Program-made: the position numbers and the translations under genes
In this document: positions 17,848-27,169 of the stretch, piece by piece
Layout of the letters: each line of letters begins with the position of its first letter
How positions within the stretch are numbered: position 1 is the stretch's first letter
Origin: Bordetella genomosp. 4
GTDB lineage: Bacteria; Pseudomonadota; Gammaproteobacteria; Burkholderiales; Burkholderiaceae_B
Direction: 5' to 3'
Length of the DNA stretch: 64,000 nt
Assembly: GCF_002261185.1 (NCBI RefSeq)
Contig: NZ_NEVQ01000022.1
Location: forward strand, 310,001 to 374,000
The notes under the pieces: generated by a model
What the model was told of the DNA's origin: nothing
Database searches by the model: none
Seen by the model: the letters and a program-made list of their open reading frames with translations, nothing else

Positions 17848-18828
17848 ATGAAAAACTTGATAGCAGCACTCACCATAGCGGGCGCATTCGCCCTGCCCAT
17901 GTCATCCCAAGCCCAAGACGACTATCCCAACCGGGCTATCACCTGGATCGTGCCCTTTGCCGCAGGCGGTCCCACGGACGCGATGGCGCGCAACGTCGCC
18001 AATCGTGTTTCGCAGGAGCTGGGGCAGACCATTCTAGTCGAGAACGTCGGCGGCGCAGGAGGCACGATAGGCGCAACCAAAGCCGCCAAATCAGCGCCGG
18101 ACGGCTATACATTCCTGGTCGGCCACATCGGCTATATGGCGGCAGCCCCTTCCCTCTATTCCAGCTTGCCTTACGATCCGGTCAAGGATTTCAAGGCCGT
18201 GTTTCGATTCCCAGACACTCCCTTGGTGTTGTTGGTAGGCGCATCCTCGCCCTACCAATCCGTGTCCGACCTGGTCGCCTATGGCAAACAACATCCCGGG
18301 AAACTTAACTTCAGCAATGCAGGCGTAGGGTCCACGTCGCACTTGGTGGCAGCGATGTTCGCCAGCCAGGCCGGGATAGAGATCACTCCTATCGCCTACA
18401 AAGGCGCCGGCCCCGCATTGAACGATCTGATGGGTAATCAAGTCGATGCCATGTTCGACCAGACTAATACCGCCTTGCCGCAAACCAAGGGCGGCAAAGT
18501 GCGGGCCCTGGGCCTGACCTCGCCGGACCGCATGGCGCAGTTTCCCGATGTGCCTACGATAGGAGAAAAAGCCATTCCCAAATTCGAGGTCGCGACGTGG
18601 TTTGGCCTATATGCACCGAAGGGCACGCCGGATCAAGTCGTACAGACCTTGTATCAAGCATGGCAAAAGGCCGTGCAAGACAAAGACTTCACCAGCAAAA
18701 TGAGTGACCAAGGCATCAAATTGCTGCCACCCGAACAGTATGCCCCCGCGGCATTCCAGCAGTTCACCGCAAACGAAGGCAAACGCTGGGCAGCGGTCAT
18801 CAAACAAGCCGGTATCACCCTGCAATAA
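17848..18828 (+). CDS. Bug/TctC family tripartite tricarboxylate receptor protein
   Basis: Periplasmic receptor of 326 residues: signal peptide ending SSQAQD, then YPNRAITWIVPFAAGGPTDA, and the mid-protein IAYKGAGPALNDLMG. ACGGAGA precedes the ATG. It is placed between the lyase and fumarase genes (39 and 12 bp spacing), so it most likely captures the substrate of the lyase. No membrane partner genes are nearby. Confidence 0.93.
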   Translation: MKNLIAALTIAGAFALPMSSQAQDDYPNRAITWIVPFAAGGPTDAMARNVANRVSQELGQTILVENVGGAGGTIGATKAAKSAPDGYTFLVGHIGYMAAAPSLYSSLPYDPVKDFKAVFRFPDTPLVLLVGASSPYQSVSDLVAYGKQHPGKLNFSNAGVGSTSHLVAAMFASQAGIEITPIAYKGAGPALNDLMGNQVDAMFDQTNTALPQTKGGKVRALGLTSPDRMAQFPDVPTIGEKAIPKFEVATWFGLYAPKGTPDQVVQTLYQAWQKAVQDKDFTSKMSDQGIKLLPPEQYAPAAFQQFTANEGKRWAAVIKQAGITLQ

Positions 18829-18840
18829 GGGAAAAACACC

Positions 18841-20346
18841 ATGCGCCGCGTGTCAGCAGCCGATATCGAAACCAGCATTGCTGACGCCCTGCAAGCGATC
18901 AGCTACACCCACCCCGCGGATTTCGTGCAAGCCCTGAAGACGGCACATGCAACGGAAAGCAAAGCCCCCGCGCGCCACGCATTGCTGCAGTTGCTGATCA
19001 ACAGCAAGCTCAGTGCGCAGGCTCGCCGGCCCGTCTGTCAGGACACGGGCGTTGCGCATGTCTACGTGACCATGGGCATGGATGTCCGCATCTGCCATGA
19101 TGAGCCGGACCCCACGCCCAGTCTGCAAAGCATTGCCAATCGCGCCGTCGCTCGCGCCTATGGCTGTCCGGCAAACCCTTTGCGAGCGTCGATGATCCAG
19201 GACCCGCTCGGAACACGCCGCAACACGCGAGACAATACTCCCGCCATTGTCCAAGTGGACCTTGTCGAAGGCGATGCATTGACGCTCACCGTCGTCGCAA
19301 AAGGGGGTGGCGGTGACGTCAAGACGCGCTACGCCATGCTCAATCCCAGCGATTCCGTCGCGGACTGGGTCGTGTCCCAGCTACCCGGCATGGGTGCGGG
19401 ATGGTGCCCGCCCGGCGTACTGGGCTTGGGTATTGGCGGCACACCCGAACAAGCCGTATCGATGGCGAAGCGCGCGCTGTTCACCCCCATCGACATGCAA
19501 GACCTGCTCCAACGCGGCGCACGTGATGCAGAAGAGCGGCTCAGGATGGAGGTCTTTCAGCGCGTCAACGCGCTGGGCATTGGCGCGCAGGGCCTGGGCG
19601 GCGACACGACCGTCCTGGACGTCAAGGTCGCTACCTCGGCCTCGCATGCAGCGCTCTTGCCCGTCGCCCTCGTACCAAACTGCGCGGCGACGCGCTTTGT
19701 TTCGTTTGATATGCCTGCAGAAGGTCCCGCGCGCGTGCCGCAAACGGATCCTCATGTCTGGGACGGCATCCCCGATGCACTACCCGTACAAGAAGGCAAA
19801 CGCGTTGATCTCAATACCCTGACGCCGAGCGATGTCGCGCAATGGACAGCTGGCGAGACACTCTTGTTGTCGGGCAAACTCCTGACCGGACGCGATGCGG
19901 CACACAAGCGCATGGTGGATTTGCTCGCTCAGGGACTGCCCTTGCCGGTGCCATTATGCAACCGTGCGCTCTATTATGTCGGCCCCGTGGATCCCATCGA
20001 AGGCGAAGCCGTCGGTCCGGCCGGCCCCACTACTGCCACCCGTATGGACAAATTCATGCCGCGGCTATTGGCCGAGACCGGCTTGCTCGTGACCATAGGC
20101 AAGGCGGAGCGCGGCCCTATTGCGATAGATGCCATCAAGGCAAACGGGGCCGCCTACCTGAGTGCGGTGGGCGGCGCCGCCTATCTCGTGGCGCGCGCGA
20201 TCCAGGCGGCGCGTGTCGTCGCCTTCGAAGACCTTGGCATGGAGGCGATCTATGAATTCGAGGTGCGCGACATGCCCGTTACGGTGGCAATCGACGCCAG
20301 GGGCGAACGCGTTCACACCGTTTTCCCGCTGAAGGCCGTTAGCTGA
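18841..20346 (+). CDS. fumA: Class I fumarate hydratase (iron-sulfur, fused alpha and beta regions)
   Basis: A 501-residue oxygen-sensitive type fumarase or closely related hydro-lyase. Cluster cysteines are visible in RRPVCQDTG (Cys66), GAGWCPPGV and LVPNCAATRF. The C-terminal part has the beta-region marks GPTTATRMDKFMP and AYLSAVGGAAYLVA. Both parts are in one chain. It converts fumarate to malate, or performs the analogous hydration of a related acid such as mesaconate. Co-location with a fumarate-releasing-type lyase supports a dedicated route into the TCA cycle. Confidence 0.88.
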   Translation: MRRVSAADIETSIADALQAISYTHPADFVQALKTAHATESKAPARHALLQLLINSKLSAQARRPVCQDTGVAHVYVTMGMDVRICHDEPDPTPSLQSIANRAVARAYGCPANPLRASMIQDPLGTRRNTRDNTPAIVQVDLVEGDALTLTVVAKGGGGDVKTRYAMLNPSDSVADWVVSQLPGMGAGWCPPGVLGLGIGGTPEQAVSMAKRALFTPIDMQDLLQRGARDAEERLRMEVFQRVNALGIGAQGLGGDTTVLDVKVATSASHAALLPVALVPNCAATRFVSFDMPAEGPARVPQTDPHVWDGIPDALPVQEGKRVDLNTLTPSDVAQWTAGETLLLSGKLLTGRDAAHKRMVDLLAQGLPLPVPLCNRALYYVGPVDPIEGEAVGPAGPTTATRMDKFMPRLLAETGLLVTIGKAERGPIAIDAIKANGAAYLSAVGGAAYLVARAIQAARVVAFEDLGMEAIYEFEVRDMPVTVAIDARGERVHTVFPLKAVS

Positions 20347-20393
20347 GACGTTGAAATCTGCTGTGCGGTGCAGTCAAAGGAGACAGTGCCCAC

Positions 20394-21332
20394 TCAATTT
20401 TCAGCGCTCGCCAACTGCCATACTTTCTCCGCAGATGGCGCCATTTCAAAGGGCTGCCGATACAGGCGAATATCCACGGGAACATATGCCGAGGATGGCG
20501 CAGCAGCCACCAATTCGCCTTGGTCCATTTCCCGGCGAATGAGGCTTTCGGGCAGCCACGCCACCCCACGGCCGGCTTGAACCATGGACTTGAGCAACAA
20601 GGCATGATGCGCCGTGAACACGACAGACGCTCCAGGATGCGCAATCGCTTCTGAGCTGCCCCCGAACCATTGGCGCATCTCCGCACGCAATATTCGTCCC
20701 AACCCAGCACCTTCGCTATAGGCCAGCAAAGGGGGAACACGCGTGGCGTCCAGGCTATATCGGGCCTGCCCTTGCTCATCGGGTGCAGATACCGGCATCA
20801 AGACGTCTTGTGCCAGGATCAATTTCGGATAATTTGCCTCATCCAATCGATTGACCATCCGGGCATGGCCATGGCAGAGCATAAATTGCACACGACGCTG
20901 CAGCATGGCGTCCTCGCAAGTTTGCGCACTGTCAGACATGGTCTGGATCGACCCGAGGTGCAGTTGTCCCTCCAGGCGGCTCAACCAGGACGGGAAAAAC
21001 GTCAATGACAACACGTGCGTCGCAGCAAATCGCAGGCTGGCGGCGGCCACATCATGCGCAATCTGCGCCTTGATGCGCGCGGCTTGCAAACTGGCAAGAA
21101 TGTCCTCCAGCAACGGATGAAAACGCTTGCCCGCCGCTGTCAGTGCGGCAGGATGCGCACTGCGATCGAACAGATCTACCCCCACCCATTCCTCCAGCGC
21201 CCGAATATGCCGGCTGAACGCGGGTTGTGCAATGCGGCGAGCCTCGGCTGCCCGCGAGAAATTGCCGCATTCCGCCAGGGCCAGAAAATCTTCTAGCCAT
21301 TCGAGATCGAGAGGTCGGTTTCCGGGGCCCAT
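20394..21332 (-). CDS. LysR family transcriptional regulator
   Basis: A 312-residue LysR protein starting MGPGNRPLDLEWLEDFLALA with the helix-turn-helix AARRIAQPAFSRHIRALEE. The frame is open to 21404, but the standard LysR N-terminus begins at the ATG at 21332; the ribosome site is weak. It diverges from the DapA-family gene and presumably regulates it. I did not find a convincing T-N11-A dyad in the 115-bp gap. Confidence 0.9.
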   Translation of the reverse strand: MGPGNRPLDLEWLEDFLALAECGNFSRAAEARRIAQPAFSRHIRALEEWVGVDLFDRSAHPAALTAAGKRFHPLLEDILASLQAARIKAQIAHDVAAASLRFAATHVLSLTFFPSWLSRLEGQLHLGSIQTMSDSAQTCEDAMLQRRVQFMLCHGHARMVNRLDEANYPKLILAQDVLMPVSAPDEQGQARYSLDATRVPPLLAYSEGAGLGRILRAEMRQWFGGSSEAIAHPGASVVFTAHHALLLKSMVQAGRGVAWLPESLIRREMDQGELVAAAPSSAYVPVDIRLYRQPFEMAPSAEKVWQLASAEN

Positions 21333-21447
21333 CTTTGCCGTGAATAGTTCTATGCGATTCGAGTATTGGACGGACGGCAGGCGGATGAGAAACCATAGCG
21401 GCATCCGAGTTCGAACAGAAACTCGCTATCTACACCCGGAGACGACT

Positions 21448-22386
21448 ATGCCTTCCATTAATAATTATCGGGGAATCATACCTGCTATTTCCTGCCCTTT
21501 TACACCCGATCATCGCATCGACGAACCTGCCCTGCGCAAGCTGGCCTCCTGGCTCGCTGGTCATGAGGGAGTCGTTGCCGTCATGACTAACGGCCACACC
21601 GGCGAAGTCTTCGCGCTGACGCCGCACGAGCGAGCCGAAGTCACCCGTATCGTCGCCGACGAACTGAAAGGCAAAATCCCCGTCATTTCGTCGATCGTGT
21701 GCGAAGGGCTCGCCGATGCCGCAGACCACGCCCGTGCCGCCAAAGAAGCAGGCGCGGCCGCGCTGGACGTCATGCCGCCGCACCATTGGCTGCGCTTTGG
21801 ATTCACCTCCGGCCATGCGCTGCAATATTTCGAGGCGATTCACAATGCTGCACCGGACCTCGACCTGGTCTGCCATGTCTATCCCGCCTGGACACGCGCC
21901 TCGTACTCGTCTCAGTTATTGGCGGATCTGGCTCGTCTGCCCTATGTACAGGCGTTCAAGGTCGGCCAACGCGACATGAACAAGTATGCCCGCGACATTC
22001 AGGCCATCCGCGAGGCCAACGCCAGCAAGGCCATTCTGACCTGCCACGATGAATATCTGCTCGCGTCGATGGTCCAGGGCGTGGATGGTGCACTGGTCGG
22101 TTTTGCCACCTTTATCCCGCAACTGATCATTGACCTGTGGAATGCCGTCAAGGCAGGCGACCTCAAAAAGGCGGTGGAAATCCAGGCCGTCATCACCCCC
22201 CTGAAAGACGCCGTCTATGGCGGCGGCGAGCCTACAGGCGAAGCCCATGCGCGCATGAAGGGCGGCATGTATCTCGCCGGCGTCATCGACGATGCCACGG
22301 TGCGCCCGCCTACCGAGGCGCCTTCCAAAGGCGAACTCGACGCATTGCGTGCCGCGGTCGAACAGGCGGGGCTACTCGCACGCTGA
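21448..22386 (+). CDS. Dihydrodipicolinate synthase (DapA) family aldolase/lyase
   Basis: A 312-residue Schiff-base class I lyase. Key features are NGHTGE (substrate carboxylate loop), the tyrosine in HVYPAWTRASY, and the Schiff-base lysine in QAFKVGQRD. GGAG precedes the ATG at 21448. The family includes lyases and dehydratases that act on 2-keto acids. The companion Bug receptor and SDR argue for a catabolic 2-keto acid enzyme, not lysine synthesis. Confidence 0.88.
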   Translation: MPSINNYRGIIPAISCPFTPDHRIDEPALRKLASWLAGHEGVVAVMTNGHTGEVFALTPHERAEVTRIVADELKGKIPVISSIVCEGLADAADHARAAKEAGAAALDVMPPHHWLRFGFTSGHALQYFEAIHNAAPDLDLVCHVYPAWTRASYSSQLLADLARLPYVQAFKVGQRDMNKYARDIQAIREANASKAILTCHDEYLLASMVQGVDGALVGFATFIPQLIIDLWNAVKAGDLKKAVEIQAVITPLKDAVYGGGEPTGEAHARMKGGMYLAGVIDDATVRPPTEAPSKGELDALRAAVEQAGLLAR

Positions 22387-22425
22387 CACCATAACGGCCA
22401 ACATATAACAAGGAGGAAGACAATC

Positions 22426-23391
22426 ATGCACATCAAGACCTTGCTCAGCGCGTGCGTCACAGCAGTGACTCTGGCGGTGTCTGCTCAAGCCAGCGCAGCA
22501 GACTATCCCACCCGCCCGATACGTATGATCATTCCCTTTCCGCCCGGCGGCACGCTGGATATTGTTGGCCGCATGCTCGCGGAAAAACTGGGCACGCAGA
22601 TGGGTCGATCCATCATTGTGGAGAATCGCCCCGGCGGCAATGGCATCATCGGCGGCGACGCCGTTGCCCGCGCGACACCCGACGGCTATACCCTGTTGTT
22701 CAGCGCGTCGACTTTTACCACGACGCAAATGACAATGAAGTCCGTTCCCTATCGGGTCGAAAAGAATTTCACTCCCATTGCGTTGGTCGCAAAGGCCCCG
22801 CTCTCCGTGGCCATCAATAAAGACCTTCCCATTACCGACATCAAGTCGCTCATCAGCTATGCGCAGGCCAACCCCGGAAAAATGACCTTTGCGGTGGGAT
22901 CCATAGGATCAGCCGGCCACCTGGCCACCGAATCACTCAAGCGTGCCGGTCATCTGGAGTATTTGACGGTGCCCTACAAAGGAACCGCCCCAGCATTCAA
23001 TGACCTGATCGGCGGACAGATCAATGGCTTTATTGACCCTATTCTCGGATCACTGCAGTACCACAGGACGGGCATGCTACGGGTCATCGCCGTCACGTCC
23101 TCGGAACGCGCAAGCAGTTTGCCGGATGTACCGACCGTCGCAGAAACGATTCCCGGTTATGCGTTCTACAGTTGGTATGGACTGTGGGGGCCGGCCAATC
23201 TACCCGACGAGGTCACCGAGCGTTTGAATAAGGAAGTCAACATCGCGCTAGCCTCCGATATGCGAGCCAAGCTCACCGAACAAGGCCTGATGTTCCAGCC
23301 CGGTTCGGTAGCAGATTTCGCGAACTTTCAACGCGAGGAGATGGCGCAAGCACAAAAAATTGTGACCGAGGCCAATATCCGTGCGCAATGA
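22426..23391 (+). CDS. Bug/TctC family tripartite tricarboxylate receptor protein
   Basis: Periplasmic receptor of 321 residues: signal peptide ending AQASAAD, then YPTRPIRMIIPFPPGGTLD and VPYKGTAPAFNDLIGG. An AAGGAGG site precedes the ATG. It lies in the operon between the DapA-family and SDR genes and likely binds that pathway's substrate. Confidence 0.93.
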   Translation: MHIKTLLSACVTAVTLAVSAQASAADYPTRPIRMIIPFPPGGTLDIVGRMLAEKLGTQMGRSIIVENRPGGNGIIGGDAVARATPDGYTLLFSASTFTTTQMTMKSVPYRVEKNFTPIALVAKAPLSVAINKDLPITDIKSLISYAQANPGKMTFAVGSIGSAGHLATESLKRAGHLEYLTVPYKGTAPAFNDLIGGQINGFIDPILGSLQYHRTGMLRVIAVTSSERASSLPDVPTVAETIPGYAFYSWYGLWGPANLPDEVTERLNKEVNIALASDMRAKLTEQGLMFQPGSVADFANFQREEMAQAQKIVTEANIRAQ

Positions 23392-24103
23392 TCGATATGT
23401 GAATGATGAGGCCCCGCAAAAACACGCCGTCGTAACCGGTGCCAGCGCAGGAATCGGACGAGCGATCGCCGAGTTTCTGTTGCAGGCTGGATGGCGTGTG
23501 ACGGGGGTGGACCGCACAGCACCGACGCTGGAGTCCGAACACTTCCGCTCCGTCACGGCCGACCTAGGCATCGGCGCTGAAGTCGAAAGCATAGCCTCCC
23601 AACTGCTTGATGCCGATGCCTTGGTACATGCAGCAGGCATGCTGCGGGTGGGACGCATCGGTGCGTTGGATCGCCATGCAGCCGAGCTGATGTGGCGTCT
23701 TCACGTCGACGCTGCCAGCATATTGTGTAATGCCATCCTGCCAGCCATGGTGGACCGCCGTGACGGCAGGGTCGTATTCATCGGCAGTCGCGTCGCGCAA
23801 GGCATGCCGGGCCGTGGCCAGTACGCTGCAACCAAGGCCGCATTGATTGCGCTATCGCGCAGCTGGGCGGCAGAGGTCGCCGCACAAGGCGTCACGGTCA
23901 ACGTGGTTTCGCCCGCTGCTACCGCGACAGGCATGGTGAACGACCCGGCGCGATCTGCCAGCTCAGCGCAGCTGCCGCCTATTGGCAGGTTGATCGAGCC
24001 TGGTGAAATTGCACAATTGGTTGGATACCTGCTGTCGCCGGCAGCGGCCGCGATCACCGGGCAGGACATAAGCATCTGTGGAGGCGCATCGCTGCAACGC
24101 TGA
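23381..24103 (+). CDS. SDR family NAD(P)-dependent oxidoreductase
   Basis: A 240-residue short-chain dehydrogenase starting at a GTG that lies inside the end of the Bug gene (11-bp overlap), with GAGG 8 nt upstream. It shows TGASAGIG, HAAG in place of NNAG, and the catalytic YAATK. The start within the receptor gene points to translational coupling in the LysR-controlled operon. Confidence 0.88.
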   Translation: MRNDRYVNDEAPQKHAVVTGASAGIGRAIAEFLLQAGWRVTGVDRTAPTLESEHFRSVTADLGIGAEVESIASQLLDADALVHAAGMLRVGRIGALDRHAAELMWRLHVDAASILCNAILPAMVDRRDGRVVFIGSRVAQGMPGRGQYAATKAALIALSRSWAAEVAAQGVTVNVVSPAATATGMVNDPARSASSAQLPPIGRLIEPGEIAQLVGYLLSPAAAAITGQDISICGGASLQR

Positions 24104-24224
24104 ATGACGCGGACTGTGCACTGCCTCCACGTGCTCATCTCAAAATGGAGTTTCCGCACGCTATAACGATCGACAGGTATAGACTGCGCCTACAATTCAG
24201 CCTTTACATCTAAGGACGAACACA

Positions 24225-24404
24225 ATGTCCTCCTCTGATCGCAACCCGGCTCAACTCACAACGCGCGAACCTATCCTTCAACTCATCGAGGATGCCACGG
24301 CCGGCCTGGCTGATGTAATAGCCCACCGAGTCAAGGACGCTCATCGCACCCTATCCGCGATGAAATACGAACGTGCCATGCGAAACGATACGAGGCGACG
24401 TTAG
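24225..24404 (+). CDS. Possible small hypothetical protein (59 residues)
   Basis: An ATG at 24225 with AGGA 9 nt upstream opens a 59-codon frame rich in charged and alanine residues (EDATAGLADVIAHRVKDAHR), probably helical. It fills the middle of the otherwise empty 396-bp stretch between the SDR and ABC exporter genes. I do not recognise a family. It lacks a signal peptide and a membrane segment. It could be a chance frame. Confidence 0.4.
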   Translation: MSSSDRNPAQLTTREPILQLIEDATAGLADVIAHRVKDAHRTLSAMKYERAMRNDTRRR

Positions 24405-24499
24405 AAAGGGCCACGGAGCCCCCGCCATGAAATCGGGCACTCGAATACGACCATCGAATGTCGTAAAGTCTCCTTTTCCCTGCATTACCGGAGGCTATC

Positions 24500-26341
24500 T
24501 TGCCCCGCCCGATTGAACACCTGCTAGACCCCTTTCCCGCCGAATCCCCCGCCATCGCTCCCAAGGGGCTGTTGCGGTTTCTATGGGCGTGCTCGAAAGG
24601 CGCCCGTGGCTATCTCGCCCTGCTGGCGCTGTTCAGCGCCAGCGTCTCGATCTATGAGGCTTGGTTATTTGCCTTTCTCGGCCAGATCGTGGATTTTCTG
24701 GCCGATTGGCAGACGGACGCGATATCCGCCGAGGAAACGCGGGTACTGTGGAGCATAGGTATCGTGCTGGTCGCCAGTATCGGCCTGGTTGCGGCACGGA
24801 CCCTCATCCAGCATCAGATATTGGCGATCAATCTGCCGCTGCGGCTGCGCTGGAACTTTCACCGCCTGATGCTGCAGCAAAGCCTGTCGTTCTTTGCCGA
24901 CGAGTTTGCCGGACGTGTCACCACCAAGGTCATGCAGACCGCTCTCGCCGTACGCGAGGTGCTGTTTACGTTTTCCGAAATAGTGCTGGGCATCGGCATT
25001 TATTTTGTGACCATCATCGCCTTGGCCGGGGGTTTTGACAGCCGGCTGATGATCCCCTTTCTCGCCTGGATCGTCCTGTATGGGCTGACGATGCGATATT
25101 TCATCCCGCGATTGGGCAAGGTATCGCAGGAACAGGCACACGCGCGCTCGTCCATGACGGGCCGGGTGACAGATGCGTATTCCAACATCATCACGGTTAA
25201 GTTGTTCTCGCATACCAACCGCGAGGCGCATTTCGCGCGCGCCGCGATGGAGGACTTTAAGCTGACCGGTTATAAGCAGATGCGCCTGGTCAGCCAATTC
25301 GAAATTATTAATCAGGCCTTGGTTGTCGGGCTGATTCTTTCTGCTGGCGGATATGCCTTGTATTTGTGGCATGCTGGTTCAGTGGGCCCCGGCGCGGTGG
25401 CCGCCGTGACGGCAATGGCCTTGAGGGTCAACGGCATGTCGCACTGGATCATGTGGCAGATGACGTCGCTCTTTGAGGCTATCGGCACGGTACAGGATGG
25501 CATCGGGACGTTTTCCCGCAAAGTCAAAGTCGAGGATCAACCTGGCGCAACGGCGCTGCAAATCACCAAGGGCGAAGTCGTATTCGACCAGATCTCGTTC
25601 AACTACAACGGCAACCGTCAGGTGCTGGATGGCCTGAGCCTGACCGTGAAACCGGGCGAGAAAATCGGTCTGGTCGGCCGGTCGGGCGCAGGCAAGTCCA
25701 CACTCGTCAATCTGCTGCTGCGCTTTTACGATGTCGATGCGGGCCGCATCTGCATTGATGGGCAAAACATTGCTCACGTCACGCAGGACAGTTTGCGGCA
25801 AGCCATCGGCATGGTCACCCAAGACACCTCATTGCTCCATCGCAGTATTCGCGACAACATTGCCTACGGTCTGCCCGAGGCCAGCGACGCGGATATACAA
25901 GCCGCCGCCATGCATGCCCAAGCCAATGATTTCATTCAACGCCTGAGCGACCCGCAGGGCCGCACAGGCTACGACACCCAGGTCGGCGAACGCGGGGCGA
26001 AGCTGTCGGGCGGACAGCGCCAACGCATCGCGATTGCACGGGTCATGCTAAAAAATGCCCCAATCCTGTTGCTGGACGAGGCCACCAGCGCCCTCGACTC
26101 GGAAGTCGAAGCCGCGATACAGGAGAGCCTGAGCGAAATGATGCAAGGCAAGACGGTGATTGCGATCGCGCATCGCCTGTCCACGATCGCAGCGATGGAC
26201 CGGCTGATCGTGATGGACCAAGGACGCATCATCGAACAAGGCACTCACGCTGAACTGCTGCAGCAGAATGGCGTCTACGCCAATCTGTGGCAACACCAAA
26301 GCGGCGGCTTTCTGGGTCAGGACGACTTACCTGCGGCATAG
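24500..26341 (+). CDS. ABC exporter, fused membrane and ATPase domains (MsbA/ABCB type)
   Basis: A 613-residue half-transporter: about six membrane helices in residues 30-330, then an ATPase domain with Walker A GRSGAGKST (about 392-400), signature LSGGQRQRIAIARV (about 502) and Walker B ILLLDEATSALD. The start is a TTG preceded by GGAGG at 5-bp spacing; no suitable ATG exists upstream. It would work as a homodimer exporting lipid, peptide or drug; the substrate cannot be told. The 3' end overlaps the convergent GntR gene by 25 bp. Confidence 0.9.
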   Translation: MPRPIEHLLDPFPAESPAIAPKGLLRFLWACSKGARGYLALLALFSASVSIYEAWLFAFLGQIVDFLADWQTDAISAEETRVLWSIGIVLVASIGLVAARTLIQHQILAINLPLRLRWNFHRLMLQQSLSFFADEFAGRVTTKVMQTALAVREVLFTFSEIVLGIGIYFVTIIALAGGFDSRLMIPFLAWIVLYGLTMRYFIPRLGKVSQEQAHARSSMTGRVTDAYSNIITVKLFSHTNREAHFARAAMEDFKLTGYKQMRLVSQFEIINQALVVGLILSAGGYALYLWHAGSVGPGAVAAVTAMALRVNGMSHWIMWQMTSLFEAIGTVQDGIGTFSRKVKVEDQPGATALQITKGEVVFDQISFNYNGNRQVLDGLSLTVKPGEKIGLVGRSGAGKSTLVNLLLRFYDVDAGRICIDGQNIAHVTQDSLRQAIGMVTQDTSLLHRSIRDNIAYGLPEASDADIQAAAMHAQANDFIQRLSDPQGRTGYDTQVGERGAKLSGGQRQRIAIARVMLKNAPILLLDEATSALDSEVEAAIQESLSEMMQGKTVIAIAHRLSTIAAMDRLIVMDQGRIIEQGTHAELLQQNGVYANLWQHQSGGFLGQDDLPAA

Positions 26342-27015
26342 GCGGCCTGAATCGTCGTGCGCACATGGTTCACGTGCGCACTGGCTGCCGCCTCGGCCTG
26401 CTCTGGCTTGGCTTCCAGTACCGCCAAGGCAATGCGCCGATAATCGTCAAGGCGCATTTTCTGCAGGCTGGGCAAGCGATGCTGGGCGTGCACCACCGGC
26501 ATCAGAATCGTAGGAAACAGGCGCTTGAGCTCCAGGTTTCCTCCCATATCCAGCAGTACCCGATAAAACCGCCGGCGGGCGCGGGCAAAAGCAATGCTGT
26601 CCTGCGTCTGATCGGCCTGTTCCAACTGCTGCAAGGTCTCTTGTAACGATGCGCGGACAGACGGCTCGCCCACGCCTCGAACCGCCGTACGCGCCAACAG
26701 GCCCAGCATCCGCTCGGCCACGTCCAGCACATCCAGTGTTTCCTGCTGGCTCAACGACCGTATCGCCGCCCCCTTGTGCCGCGAGAGCTCGATGACCCCC
26801 TCTGCCGCCAGCCGCTGCAAGGCTTCGCGCACAGAGTTGCGGCCCACCCCGAAATGGGCGGCCAGATCGACCTCGACCAGACGTTGGCCTGGCACCAAGG
26901 CATGCGCCTCGAGCTCTCGCAAAATGCCCTGAAACACCACATCGGAGGCGCTTTTGGCTTTCTGTTGTAGCGACGGCAACTCGCCGGTGTCAGCAATCAG
27001 GGCAGATGGGCTCAT
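26317..27015 (-). CDS. GntR family regulator (FCD domain)
   Basis: A 232-residue FadR-subfamily regulator beginning MSPSALIADTG. The winged helix contains VDLAAHFGVGRNSVREALQR and the FCD domain follows. An upstream in-frame TTG would add seven residues; the ATG at 27015 is preferred. It diverges from the SDR-acyl-CoA dehydrogenase operon, with direct repeats in the gap that could be its target. Confidence 0.88.
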   Translation of the reverse strand: MSPSALIADTGELPSLQQKAKSASDVVFQGILRELEAHALVPGQRLVEVDLAAHFGVGRNSVREALQRLAAEGVIELSRHKGAAIRSLSQQETLDVLDVAERMLGLLARTAVRGVGEPSVRASLQETLQQLEQADQTQDSIAFARARRRFYRVLLDMGGNLELKRLFPTILMPVVHAQHRLPSLQKMRLDDYRRIALAVLEAKPEQAEAAASAHVNHVRTTIQAAYAAGKSS

Positions 27016-27070
27016 AAGCAAGTTCCGGGCACACAAAACAAAGGTCTGGTCACGAGAAAAAAATCATCCT

Positions 27071-27092
27071 ACAATTTTATGGAACAATTTTA
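27071..27092. repeat. Direct repeat ACAATTTTA x2 in divergent intergenic region
   Basis: ACAATTTTA occurs at 27071-27079 and 27084-27092, a 13-bp period, between the GntR/FCD gene and its divergent target operon. It is a candidate regulator binding region or promoter element; no experiment-level support exists in the sequence. Confidence 0.35.
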
Positions 27093-27169
27093 CCTTACGG
27101 GTGAAAAAACATCGTCCTTCCCCCCGAATTAAGGCGGCAGGGCCAATAGAACCAGAGGAGACCAGCGCT

